Assembly: GCA_009784525.1 (NCBI GenBank)
Contig: WRBM01000009.1
Span: 1-61,083, forward strand
DNA length: 61,083 nt
Source: Erysipelotrichales bacterium
GTDB lineage: Bacteria; Bacillota_I; Bacilli_A; Acholeplasmatales; WRBM01
Reading direction: 5' to 3'
A program made the translations under genes and the position numbers. Position 1 is the stretch's first letter. Each line of letters begins with the position of its first letter. The notes under the pieces were generated by a model. It was given only the letters and a program-made list of their open reading frames with translations. It ran no database searches and was not told the origin of the DNA. Shown here piece after piece: positions 45,984 to 55,914 of the stretch.

Positions 45984-46995
45984 TTAATTTACTTTGCTTC
46001 CAAATTCTTCTAATATTTTTTTCTCTTCCGCTATTAACTTTTTTATTTCTTCTTCCGTTGGCATATAAGTCATATATTTGGAGACAAATAAATTTTTATT
46101 TTCTGAAGCAAACGAATATTTTATTAATGTTTTATCTGCTATAGGACATAGTACAATACCGATTGTTGGGTTATCACTTTCTTGCTTAATTTCTTTATCA
46201 AAATATCTAACATAAAAATCTATTTGACCTAAATCATTAAAGGATAACTTATCTGTTTTTAAATCAATTAAAACAAAGCACTTCAATATGTAATTATAAA
46301 ATACTAAATCAACAAAATAATGATTATTATCACTCGAAAGCCTCTTTTGCCTTTCAACAAAACTAAATCCTCTTCCAAGTTCAAGTAAAAACTTTTGCAA
46401 ATTATTTATTAATGCTTTTTCTAAGTCCTTTTCATAAAAACTAGAGTTAGCTTCTAGATTCATGAACTCCAATACATAAGGGTTCTTAATGATATCAATA
46501 TTTTCTTTTGGACAAGTAAGATTTATTTCATTTTTAACAGACTCTTTATCTTCCATTTTTGTCGCAATTAACCTATCATAAAAAGATGAAGCTATTTGCC
46601 TAGAAAGCTGCCTGACTGACCAATTTGATTTGATACATTCCTCTAGATAAAACTCTCTTCTCTTAACATTTTTTATGCTTATTAACTCAATATAATGATT
46701 CCATGATAATTTCGTCAACACTGTTGGCGGAATTTGAAAAGTTTGATAAAAGCTACGCATTCGCTATAAACTTCTCTCGCTAAATCCTTTTCCAAAATCA
46801 CTAGTCATACGTTTTGAAAGTTCAATTAACAATCTCTGTCCATAATCCGCACGCTCTTGACCTTTTTGCTGTTCAACGATCATTTTCCCAATATTCCAAT
46901 AAGTCAAAATTAATAGATCTTGCAACTTGTTGTCTAGCTTCTTGTATCATGGCTTTTATATCAGCATAAAATTTCGAATCCACTAAGTTGCTCAT
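45984..46995 (-). pseudogene. YhcG-type PD-(D/E)XK nuclease domain protein (DUF1016), broken
   Basis: The 3' two-thirds code 258 residues of a YhcG/DUF1016 protein, including the nuclease core HYFVDLVFYN...VLIDLKT. The 5' part is readable in two pieces. ATG 46995 opens MSNLVDSKFYADIK...ARQQVARSINF. A frameshift near 46888-46893 follows; the next frame reads YWNIGKMIVEQQKG...GKGFSERSL, then TAG at 46764-46766 where the family has Trp (L-W-R-M-R-x-F-Y). The 258-residue part could only be made from an internal start at 46760 that lacks the DUF1016 N-terminal domain. Related proteins occur near restriction-modification loci; none is here. Confidence 0.85.
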
Positions 46996-47216
46996 CTATA
47001 TCTTTCCTTTACTAACTATTTTGACTAATTTTGAATAGTACTATTATACCAAAATTTCGTAATAAATAAAAGAATATTCTGCTATTATAATTGAAAAGGC
47101 TCTTTTCAACTTAATTACTGATAGGTTTCTTAACTTCCTATAAACACTAGGTAAATCAACTGACCAAGGAGTGTTATAAATATCACTAACCTTATACACC
47201 TGCCTTTTTGGAATTG
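46996..47216. other. gap holding an unrecognised minus-strand coding-like stretch
   Basis: On the minus strand about 47210-47050 an open frame without a start reads ...QVYKVSDIYNTPWSVDL..., ending in TAA near 47052. It looks coding by composition, but I cannot place it in a family. It is probably another fragment in this decayed segment. Confidence 0.3.
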
Positions 47217-47317
47217 TGTTAATAATTAATAGAAATGTTACCTCTCTTTTATATTTAGTTTAAGAATAAGCTTATCTCATTACACCAAAGTGTCATTTTA
47301 TGATATTGAAGAAATAG
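47217..47317 (+). repeat. 101-bp direct repeat, right copy
   Basis: Identical to 44809-44909. The span between copies (about 2.3 kb) holds the recombinase remnant, the membrane protein and the YhcG pseudogene. Confidence 0.9.
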
Positions 47318-47462
47318 TAAGAGGAACAATCGCTTATTTCAGACTAAGACAGAAAAGTTTATTAATTAAAATATCAATACCAGTTTAAATATAATGGCAA
47401 AAATCTGAGAGACAACAATCTAAAAACACCCATAAGATTACAAGTAACACTGTAATTTCTTA

Positions 47463-47487
47463 TAAAAAAAAGGGGCATCAAGCCCCG
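47463..47487 (-). terminator. terminator of the giant repeat-protein gene
   Basis: The stem GGGGC / GCCCC with loop TTGAT is followed by seven T on the minus strand, 60 nt past the stop. Confidence 0.87.
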
Positions 47488-47549
47488 AATTGAAAATTTA
47501 TTTTCGTTTTGTTCAGTAAAGATTCAAATAATTTATTAAAGGATTTCTC

Positions 47550-50500
47550 CTAAACTCCAGTTCCACTAACAGGTTGTTCTGTTAAATCTTGTCGAAACTG
47601 CTCTAGCCATTGATTTTGAAAACCTATTTCCCAAAATACTAAATAATTATTTTCTAATGTGATAAAAAAATTATTACTATAATCATCGTTAATCACAAAA
47701 ATTATATCTCCGTTTACATCGCGATACCATGTAGTTTCCCATTGAACTTCATCCCAGCGATTATAATATCTTATAGAGTTACCGATTATGGAAAAAGTTT
47801 CACCGCCGTTGACATTAATAAACCACACACTGTCATGTTCTATAATTGGCATAACCGGAACTGTAAAGGTCTTTGTCCGTGTTTCACTTCCAATTGTGAC
47901 CGAAGCAATTAAATCAATATTTATCCATTCTGTTGTTGGCAAATTTAATTCTAATGTATTAATATTTAAAATATCAGGTCTTGATGTTGTCCAAGTAACA
48001 GTGGCTCCTGGTGTAGTCAATATACGCGTTACATCATATGTAGTCCCAAAGCCTCTTTCAATTTTATAAATCGGTAAAAGCTCCGCAAAGGCCTGTTCAA
48101 AACGATCTTTCTCAAACCTTAACAGTCTGGTTGGGATAAGAGTATTTTCAATCATCATGCCTTGACCAGTTCTACCATTAACATTACTTCCCCAACTCCA
48201 TAAATGACCATTGGTATCAATTGCTGCACCATGCATGGTCGAAAGAGAAATAAAAGTAAAGCGCGCATTTCCAGTATTTATCAGAGTTGGAATCACTGTA
48301 GAACTCATTGTTTCGATTCCTTGTCCATTTCTGCCATCAGCATTTTGACCCCAGCTCCACAAACGACCTTCTGAATCTATCGCAATACTAAAAGTTCCCA
48401 TCACATGTACAGAATTAAAACGTATTGCTCCTGTTTCAATAGGTGTTGGAACACTTGTACTTCCTGTAGTTGTTCCTTGACCCGTTCTACCATCTCCATT
48501 ACTACCCCAACTCCATAGTCGGCCTTCTGAATCTATCGCAATATTATTACTATTGGAAACAGCTAGAGAACTAAAGATTGTTCCTGTAGTTATTTGTGTT
48601 GGAGTCAATGTATCTCCTGATGTTATTCCTAATCCTGTTCTTCCGAGTGCATTCGTACCAAAGCTCCATAAGTGGCCAAGCGTAGAAATCGCAATAGTAA
48701 ACCTCCAGTCAGATGCTATATAACTAAAACGTGACATTCCGGTATTAATCATTGTTGGGTTTAATGTACTTCCTTCTGTTGTACCTAATCCCGTCTGACC
48801 CGAAATATTAGCTCCCCAACTCCATAAATGACCTTGGGTATCAAGAGCAACAACCGCTCTATCTGTTATTGAAGCCATTTGAAAAGTTGCTGTTACGCTA
48901 TTAATCATTGTTGGAACCGTTGTATGTCCTGTTGTTATTCCTTGTCCGGTTCTTCCTATCTGATTTAATCCCCAACTCCAAAGACGACCTTCTGTATCTA
49001 TCGCAACGGTAAAGTTATGTTCAGAAACAATAAATTGAAAAGTTGTTGTTCCGGTATTAATCATTGTTGGGTTTAATGTACTTCCTGTAGTTACTCCTTG
49101 ACCAGTCTGACCATTTTGATTAAATCCCCAGCTCCACAAGCGTCCTTCTGTATCTATTGCGATAGTAGCTCCGCTATCCATCGTGACCTTTTGAAAACGT
49201 GCCATTTCAGTATCTATCAGTGTTGGAACATGGGTAGTACCTGCTATTGTTCCTAATCCCGTCTGACCGTTTTGATTCGATCCCCAGCTCCATAAGCGAC
49301 CCTCTGTATCTATGGCGATACTATAATTTAATCCGCTAACTACAGAAACAAATTCTATTTCAGGTATGAATGATGCAACAAGCGTGACATTATTAGCTAT
49401 TGACCACTCGCCTGTTAAAGGAAGACGTTCATTATTAAAATACCATGCATCAAATCTTACAGATCCTTGAGACCAATTAATCATTGGAAGACTAAAAGGC
49501 TGGCTATATGTAACTGTAATACTTTCAAAATTCATGCCACTGATAGATCCGTCAAAAGTGATTGTAAATGTATTTGCTGTCCATGATGCAGTTAAAGTAA
49601 CATCCATAGCTATATTCCATATACCCGTCAAAGGAATTAAATCCGTTCCATAATACCAGCCATTAAATGTAAAGCCAGATAACACATCCCAAGGATTTGG
49701 AAGATTATAAGTTTGACCAAAGGTAACAGTTATACTACCCTGCTGGAAAAAGGAAAAAGTTGTATCAAAGGCAATTGTATATGTATTTGCGGTCCATGAA
49801 GCTACTAAAGTTACATCCGTAGCTATATTCCATGTTCCTGTTAAAGATACTACTGAATCATTATAATACCAACCGGCAAATGTATGTCCTGTCTTTATCG
49901 GGCTCGGCAATGTAAAGCTTTGGCCAAATGTTACAATATGATTAGATAATAGATTACCTCCATTAGAATCAAATGTAATTGTATATGTATTTGCACTCCA
50001 TTCTGCTCTAGCTTGAAAATTGTAATCCCTATTCCAAATTCCGCTTTGAGGTAATGTAATTAATGCGTCTGTGCTATGTCGCCAATGGCTGAATGTATAA
50101 CCTTCACGTATTGGCGTTGGTAACGTAAAGCTTTGGCCAAATGTTACTGTTATTGTATCAATTAGAACCCAAGGCGACTCTATGTTTAATTGATCCCAAA
50201 GTTCAAGTGTATATGTATTTGCACTCCATTGGGCATTTAATGTTATAGACGAATCTATACTCCATGTTCCACTTTGTGAAACTAGCGTAGAACCATGAAA
50301 CCAGCCGTCAAAGCTATGACCTGTTCTTTCCGGCGTTGGTAGCGTATAAGTTGCGCCTATAACGAAATTGATAGCTGCAATCTCATTCCCGCCATTAGAA
50401 TTAAAGAGCACCAAAACTGAATATAAATTAAATTCTGCGAATAATGTGACATCACTGTCAATATTCCATGTTCCTGTTAAAGGAAAATTAGCAAGAGAGC

Positions 50501-53500
50501 CATCATCAGTCCTAACTAATTCACGGAATCTCCAAAGAGATCCATCAGCTAACATAACGTTTGAAGGCTCCTCAAAAGAAAATACTTCTCCAAATGTTAC
50601 TGTCACCGTATCAAAATGTGTTTGCAATCCGTGTCTAACTTCGCGCCAGAATTCGACTGTATATGTGTTTGCGGTCCAGAAGGCGATTAAATTAACACTA
50701 ATACCACTTGGCGGTACAAAGTCCCATACGCCGGATGTAGGTATTAATGTCTGTTGATGCATAATAACATGATGCCAACCAGTAAAAGTATGACCTGTTC
50801 TTATTGGTGTCGGCAATGTATAATTTTGTCCGAATATTACATTCTGGCTATCTATTACATTTCCGCCATCAGAATTAAATGTTACTGTAAAAGTTTGAGC
50901 TGTCCAACTAGCCACTAATGTCACAGACTGAGCTATAGTCCATGTTCCGCTTTGTGAGACAAGTGTTGTGCCATGAAACCAGCCTTCAAATGTATGTCCT
51001 GTCTTTATCGGAGTAGGTAAAAAATAAGTTGCTCCCATTAAAATAGTCACAGCCGCATGATCACTTCCGCCATCGGCGTCAAACGCAACCCTGACTGAAA
51101 ACAATTCAAATTCAGATAATAACGAAACATTACTATCTATATTCCATGTTCCTATGAAAGGAAAAGCCGCAAGTGATCCGTCATCGGTTCTAACCCATTC
51201 ATGTAATATCCAAACACTTCCATCTGCTAAAACGACAGGCGCAAGATCAGGCAATATAAATGACTGACCAAAGGTCACAGTTATTGTATCAAATAGCGTT
51301 GCTGAACCAAACGGAACTTGGTGCCAAAGTTCAACTGTATAAGTATTTGCCGTCCACTGAGCAACTAATGTCACATTTTCTGCGATATTCCACGAAGTGC
51401 CAGATAATGGTATATTTGTTTCGTTATGTTGCCAGCCATTAAATGTATGTCCCGTTCTTGTTGGTATCGGTAATGTATAGCTTTGTCCAAATGTCACCGT
51501 TATCGGTACAATTATATTTCCATCATTTGATTCAAAAGATATTGTATAGCTATTTGCTTGCCATCTTGCAAACATCAGAAAGTTTCCATCATCTTGTTCT
51601 CTTGGAATACGATACCAAGAATCACCTTCTTGGGGAATAATAGCTCCTGAAAGTTCCCAGCCAAGAAATGTATGGCCTATTCTTGTTGGAGTCGGCAATG
51701 TATAGCTTTGTCCAAATGTTACTAGCATAGCAGATAGTGCATCTCCGCCATTTGTGTCAAAATTAATTGTGTATGTATCTGCAGTCCATGAGGCAATTAG
51801 TGTAATATCGCTATCGATATTCCATGTACCTGTTGAATTAAATGGATTTTCATTATGTAACCAGCCATTAAAAGTATGACCTTCTCTTGTTGGTATCGGT
51901 AATGTAAAACTTTGACTAAAGGTAACAGTTAGCGGTGTAATTGTATTTCCGCCATTTGTATTAAAGTTAACTGTGTATGTATTAGCCGTCCATTCTGCTC
52001 TTACAGTAACATGATCACCAATTCCCCAAGTTCCTGAAATTGCTATCTGAGTTGTTCCGTCAAACCAGCCAACAAATGTATGACCTGTTCTAACAGGAGT
52101 TGGCAATAGATATGTTTCACCAAATGTCACTATAATTGACTCAATCGGGGTACCACCGTTAACATCAAAATTAACAAAGAAAGATTGGCTCTCCCATTCG
52201 GCTCTTAAAGTAATATTTTCGCTTATAGCCCAGATTCCGGTTAAATCAATTAAATCTAGTCCGTTAAACCAGCCAAGGAATGTAAAACCGTTTCTTGTTG
52301 GCTCTGGTAATGTATAACTTTCACCAAAAGTTATGTTTTGTGTGTTCGGATCTAAATTTTCTCCACCATTAACATCAAAAGTAATTGTATATGTGTTAGC
52401 TGTCCATGACGCAACTAATGTTACATCATTGGCGATATCCCATGTTCCAGTTAAAGGCATTAAATCTTTTCCATTATACCAGCCATTAAATGTATGTCCT
52501 GTTCTTGTTGGAACAGGCAATGTATAGTTTTGTCCAAATGTAACAGTTTGTGTATTGGCAGGTAATGTATTTCCGCCATTAACATCAAGAGTGATAATAT
52601 ATTCATTAGCACTAAAAACAGATGTAAGTGTGATATCGGAAGCGATATTCCAAATACCTGTCAAACTTAATAGCCCTGAATCTTCTCTCTCCCAGCCATT
52701 GAATGTATGACCAGTCAAAGTTGCGATTGGCAAACTATATGTTTCCCCAAACGTAACAAGCATCGTATGACTCTCAGTCATCGTAGCGTCAGTAGTTAAA
52801 ACAAAAGTTATGGTAAAGTTCATTGCGATCCAGGTTCCGACTAAGGAAACATCATTAGCGATATCCCATATTCCGCTTGAAGGAAAGCCTACTCCATCAC
52901 GATGCCACGCACCAAACTCAAAACCTGTTCTTGTTGGTTCTGGTAGAGTAAAGGACTGACCAAAAGTTACTGTTATTGCTGCCGGAGCTGAATAGCCATC
53001 ATCAAAGCTAAAGGTAATTGTGTATGTGTTTGCTTCCCAATAAGCAGTTAATGTAATATCATTAGCGATAAGCCAAACGCCTTCAAATGAAATTATACCA
53101 TCATTATGCATCCATCCTAAAAAAGTATGGCCAGTTTTAGTCGGAGTTGGCAATGTGTAATTTTGGCCAAATGTTACTGTCATATCAGATAGAGTATTGC
53201 CGCCATCTGTGTCAAAAGTAATTATATAATCGTTAGCAATCCAATGTGCGGTTAATGTAACATCAGCGGCGATATTCCAGATTCCCGATGTAGCTATTCT
53301 TGTTGATTGATGAAACCAGCCGTCAAATGTATGTCCGGTTCTAGTCGGAATCGGTAAAGTATAATTTACACCAAAACCTACAGTTTGCGTATTTGATGGT
53401 AACATATTGCCGCCATCTACGTCAAATGTAATTAGAAATATCTCATATGACCATTGTGCAATTAAAGTAATATCTCCTGAGATATTCCACGCTAATCCTG

Positions 53501-55844
53501 ATAATGCTACATAAGACTCGTTATAATGCCAGCCAATAAACTCATAACCACTTCTCGTTGGTGTTGGCAACGTATACGCTTCATTAAACGTTACAGTTTG
53601 CGTATTTGAAGACAAGGCATCTCCTTGGTTTACATCAAAGGTAATCGTATAAACATTTGCATTCCAAGTCGCAACAATTGTAATATTATTTGGTATATTC
53701 CAGGTTCCAGAAGCAAATGGATTTTCATTATATGTCCAACCATTAAAGGTATGACCTGTTCTTGTAGGTATCGGTAAAGTAAAACTTTGACCAAAGGTTA
53801 CATTTTGGCTATCTGAAGGCAATGTATTTCCGCCATTGACATTAAATGTAATTATATATGTGTTTGCGATCCACTCTGCAACTAATACTACATCTTCTGC
53901 GATATTCCAAAGTCCACTTCCAGGAACAAGCGTCGAACCATTTTTCCAGCCGTCAAATGTATGACCAATCCTTGTTGGTGTTGGTAATAGATAGTTCTCT
54001 CCAAATGTGACAGTCATATCAGAAACAGAACTTCCACCATTTGAATCAAAATGAATATTATAAGTATTCGCTGTCCAAGTCGCTACTAGCGTCACATTAT
54101 TTGCAACATTCCAGATACCAGAAGCAAATGGATTTTCATTATATGTCCAGCCATTAAAGGTATGACCTGTTCTTGTAGGTATCGGTAAAGTAAAACTTTG
54201 ACCAAAAGTTACGTTTTGACTATCTGAAGGCAATGTATTTCCACCATTGACATTAAATGTAATTATATATGTCTCTGCGATCCAATTCGCTATTATTGTA
54301 ATATCACTTGCGATATTCCAAGTACCAGAATCAAATACATTTTCATTATGCGTCCAACCATTAAAGCTATGACCTTCTCTAGTCGGAGTTGGTAATGTGA
54401 AACTTTGACCAAATGTCACATTCTGTGAAGGTAACGAGTTGCCGCCAGCAACATCAAAATTAATAATAAATTCTTCTGCTTCCCATAAGGCATAAAGTGT
54501 AATGTCGTTATCGAATTGATTAGCACCCAAGACTGCAATTGGCGTTCCTGTCCCTGATGCATTTAAAAACCAGCCAAGGAAGGAAAATCCTACTCTATAT
54601 GGAGTTATTAAAACTGTTTCCGTTCCATATTGATGAGTTGTTGGAAATGCCCCAGTAAAACTACCACTAAAAGCTGTTCCATTAACATCTAAATATGTAA
54701 TCGCAAATTCTCCTTCTGCCCATTGCGCAAAAAGATTAATGTTTGCATTATTAGTTGGGGTTAAATTTGTAATATCCTGAAGGTTAACGAACGAATATCC
54801 TGAACCATCAGCTTCTGTATTCCAGCCCGCAAAGCCAAATCCTGTTAATTGGAACGCATTAACCGTTAAAAAACTTGTTGTATCAAAAGTATGAATTGAA
54901 GGATTCATCGTTCCTGTTACTGTATTGCTTGCATTAGAAGGCTGATTAGCATTGTAAGTAATCGTAAAAGTATTAGCTTCCCATTGCGCATATAAGCTAA
55001 CATTTGCATTATTAAGTACACTTAAGTTAAGAATTTCTTGCGCATCTGCAAAAGCAGTACCGCTTCCGTCGCTAGAGGTGTTCCAGCCAATAAATGTCCA
55101 ACCGCTAAGTTCAAACATATTAGCAGATAAATTGCTGGAGACATTAAATGTATGCGTTGTAATTCCCATTACGCCAATAACATAATTACTTGCGTCAGTC
55201 GGTCTGTTGGCATTATATGTAATTGAATAAATGTTGGCTTGCCATTTAGCATAAAGATTTACTTCATTTTCAAATTCAGAATCCGCACTTAAGTAAGTTA
55301 TTGGCTTGCCTGTTCCTTCCTCATTCAAAAACCATCCGAAAAATGTATATCCTTCACGCGTTGGACTAATTAAATCAGTTTGATAACCCAATCTATGAAC
55401 AAAAGGCGCACCCGTTCCGTGCATTCCGCTGAATATTCCGCCGCCAACATCAGAATAATTGATTGCCAATACATTGGCATCTGCTTGCCATTTGGCATAG
55501 AGTGTAATATCATCTTCAAATTCATAAGCGCCAAGATATGTTCTTGCTTCTCCACTCACATCAAACTCTAAAAACCAACCTAAAAATTGGTTGCCTGCTT
55601 TAGTTGGATTAACTAAAACTGTATCTGTTCCTCTTGAATGAGTAACTGGGGTATCTTCTCCTAGCGTTCCGCTAAAGGCATTTCCTCCTGCATCTCGATA
55701 GGTTATCGAAAATACTTCGTTTGGCGGTATAGTAGTTGTTTCATTATTAGTCGTGTAACGACCCACTAACATTACTGTAATTGACGCGAGTGTCAATGTT
55801 ATCATTGCGACTAAAATTAAAATTCTTCTTTTGTAAAACATCAT
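47550..55844 (-). CDS. giant secreted repeat protein: about 29 InlB B-repeats and 8 RCC1 repeats
   Basis: A 2764-residue surface or secreted protein. An N-terminal hydrophobic segment (about 8-28) after a basic start is a signal peptide or anchor. Residues about 45-2160 hold some 29 Listeria-Bacteroides (InlB B-type) repeats of about 70 residues, each with I-T-F-D-x-N-G-G, F-G-Q-x-(Y/F)-T-L-P-x-P-T-R-x-G-H-T-F-x-G-W and W-x-I-A. Residues about 2164-2580 hold eight RCC1 repeats (I-A-I-D-T-E-G-R-L-W-S-W-G-x-N). A beta-rich tail (2580-2764) follows, part of it Ig-like. No LPXTG motif is seen. It is probably an adhesin or extracellular scaffold. AAAAGGAGAAG precedes the start. Confidence 0.9.
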   Translation of the reverse strand: MMFYKRRILILVAMITLTLASITVMLVGRYTTNNETTTIPPNEVFSITYRDAGGNAFSGTLGEDTPVTHSRGTDTVLVNPTKAGNQFLGWFLEFDVSGEARTYLGAYEFEDDITLYAKWQADANVLAINYSDVGGGIFSGMHGTGAPFVHRLGYQTDLISPTREGYTFFGWFLNEEGTGKPITYLSADSEFENEVNLYAKWQANIYSITYNANRPTDASNYVIGVMGITTHTFNVSSNLSANMFELSGWTFIGWNTSSDGSGTAFADAQEILNLSVLNNANVSLYAQWEANTFTITYNANQPSNASNTVTGTMNPSIHTFDTTSFLTVNAFQLTGFGFAGWNTEADGSGYSFVNLQDITNLTPTNNANINLFAQWAEGEFAITYLDVNGTAFSGSFTGAFPTTHQYGTETVLITPYRVGFSFLGWFLNASGTGTPIAVLGANQFDNDITLYALWEAEEFIINFDVAGGNSLPSQNVTFGQSFTLPTPTREGHSFNGWTHNENVFDSGTWNIASDITIIANWIAETYIITFNVNGGNTLPSDSQNVTFGQSFTLPIPTRTGHTFNGWTYNENPFASGIWNVANNVTLVATWTANTYNIHFDSNGGSSVSDMTVTFGENYLLPTPTRIGHTFDGWKNGSTLVPGSGLWNIAEDVVLVAEWIANTYIITFNVNGGNTLPSDSQNVTFGQSFTLPIPTRTGHTFNGWTYNENPFASGTWNIPNNITIVATWNANVYTITFDVNQGDALSSNTQTVTFNEAYTLPTPTRSGYEFIGWHYNESYVALSGLAWNISGDITLIAQWSYEIFLITFDVDGGNMLPSNTQTVGFGVNYTLPIPTRTGHTFDGWFHQSTRIATSGIWNIAADVTLTAHWIANDYIITFDTDGGNTLSDMTVTFGQNYTLPTPTKTGHTFLGWMHNDGIISFEGVWLIANDITLTAYWEANTYTITFSFDDGYSAPAAITVTFGQSFTLPEPTRTGFEFGAWHRDGVGFPSSGIWDIANDVSLVGTWIAMNFTITFVLTTDATMTESHTMLVTFGETYSLPIATLTGHTFNGWEREDSGLLSLTGIWNIASDITLTSVFSANEYIITLDVNGGNTLPANTQTVTFGQNYTLPVPTRTGHTFNGWYNGKDLMPLTGTWDIANDVTLVASWTANTYTITFDVNGGENLDPNTQNITFGESYTLPEPTRNGFTFLGWFNGLDLIDLTGIWAISENITLRAEWESQSFFVNFDVNGGTPIESIIVTFGETYLLPTPVRTGHTFVGWFDGTTQIAISGTWGIGDHVTVRAEWTANTYTVNFNTNGGNTITPLTVTFSQSFTLPIPTREGHTFNGWLHNENPFNSTGTWNIDSDITLIASWTADTYTINFDTNGGDALSAMLVTFGQSYTLPTPTRIGHTFLGWELSGAIIPQEGDSWYRIPREQDDGNFLMFARWQANSYTISFESNDGNIIVPITVTFGQSYTLPIPTRTGHTFNGWQHNETNIPLSGTSWNIAENVTLVAQWTANTYTVELWHQVPFGSATLFDTITVTFGQSFILPDLAPVVLADGSVWILHEWVRTDDGSLAAFPFIGTWNIDSNVSLLSEFELFSVRVAFDADGGSDHAAVTILMGATYFLPTPIKTGHTFEGWFHGTTLVSQSGTWTIAQSVTLVASWTAQTFTVTFNSDGGNVIDSQNVIFGQNYTLPTPIRTGHTFTGWHHVIMHQQTLIPTSGVWDFVPPSGISVNLIAFWTANTYTVEFWREVRHGLQTHFDTVTVTFGEVFSFEEPSNVMLADGSLWRFRELVRTDDGSLANFPLTGTWNIDSDVTLFAEFNLYSVLVLFNSNGGNEIAAINFVIGATYTLPTPERTGHSFDGWFHGSTLVSQSGTWSIDSSITLNAQWSANTYTLELWDQLNIESPWVLIDTITVTFGQSFTLPTPIREGYTFSHWRHSTDALITLPQSGIWNRDYNFQARAEWSANTYTITFDSNGGNLLSNHIVTFGQSFTLPSPIKTGHTFAGWYYNDSVVSLTGTWNIATDVTLVASWTANTYTIAFDTTFSFFQQGSITVTFGQTYNLPNPWDVLSGFTFNGWYYGTDLIPLTGIWNIAMDVTLTASWTANTFTITFDGSISGMNFESITVTYSQPFSLPMINWSQGSVRFDAWYFNNERLPLTGEWSIANNVTLVASFIPEIEFVSVVSGLNYSIAIDTEGRLWSWGSNQNGQTGLGTIAGTTHVPTLIDTEMARFQKVTMDSGATIAIDTEGRLWSWGFNQNGQTGQGVTTGSTLNPTMINTGTTTFQFIVSEHNFTVAIDTEGRLWSWGLNQIGRTGQGITTGHTTVPTMINSVTATFQMASITDRAVVALDTQGHLWSWGANISGQTGLGTTEGSTLNPTMINTGMSRFSYIASDWRFTIAISTLGHLWSFGTNALGRTGLGITSGDTLTPTQITTGTIFSSLAVSNSNNIAIDSEGRLWSWGSNGDGRTGQGTTTGSTSVPTPIETGAIRFNSVHVMGTFSIAIDSEGRLWSWGQNADGRNGQGIETMSSTVIPTLINTGNARFTFISLSTMHGAAIDTNGHLWSWGSNVNGRTGQGMMIENTLIPTRLLRFEKDRFEQAFAELLPIYKIERGFGTTYDVTRILTTPGATVTWTTSRPDILNINTLELNLPTTEWINIDLIASVTIGSETRTKTFTVPVMPIIEHDSVWFINVNGGETFSIIGNSIRYYNRWDEVQWETTWYRDVNGDIIFVINDDYSNNFFITLENNYLVFWEIGFQNQWLEQFRQDLTEQPVSGTGV
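53707..53873 (-). repeat. near-identical internal repeat, copy A
   Basis: 167 bases coding part of one InlB B-repeat. They differ from 54118-54284 at only about seven positions, far fewer than other repeat pairs in the gene. This suggests a recent duplication or gene conversion inside the array. Confidence 0.85.
54118..54284 (-). repeat. near-identical internal repeat, copy B
   Basis: Partner of 53707-53873, 411 bp away, with one more diverged repeat unit in between. The duplicated unit may thus be a pair of repeats. Confidence 0.85.
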
Positions 55845-55914
55845 GTTTAAACTTCTCCTTTTAGCATCTGCATGCTTCTTCTCTAGAAACCTCTATATTT
55901 TTTTATCAAAGCTA

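Noticed and set aside
47550-55844. CRISPR-like array suggested by the regular spacing of repeats
   Set aside because: The periodicity is of protein-coding InlB and RCC1 modules within one long open frame; repeats are diverged and in frame.
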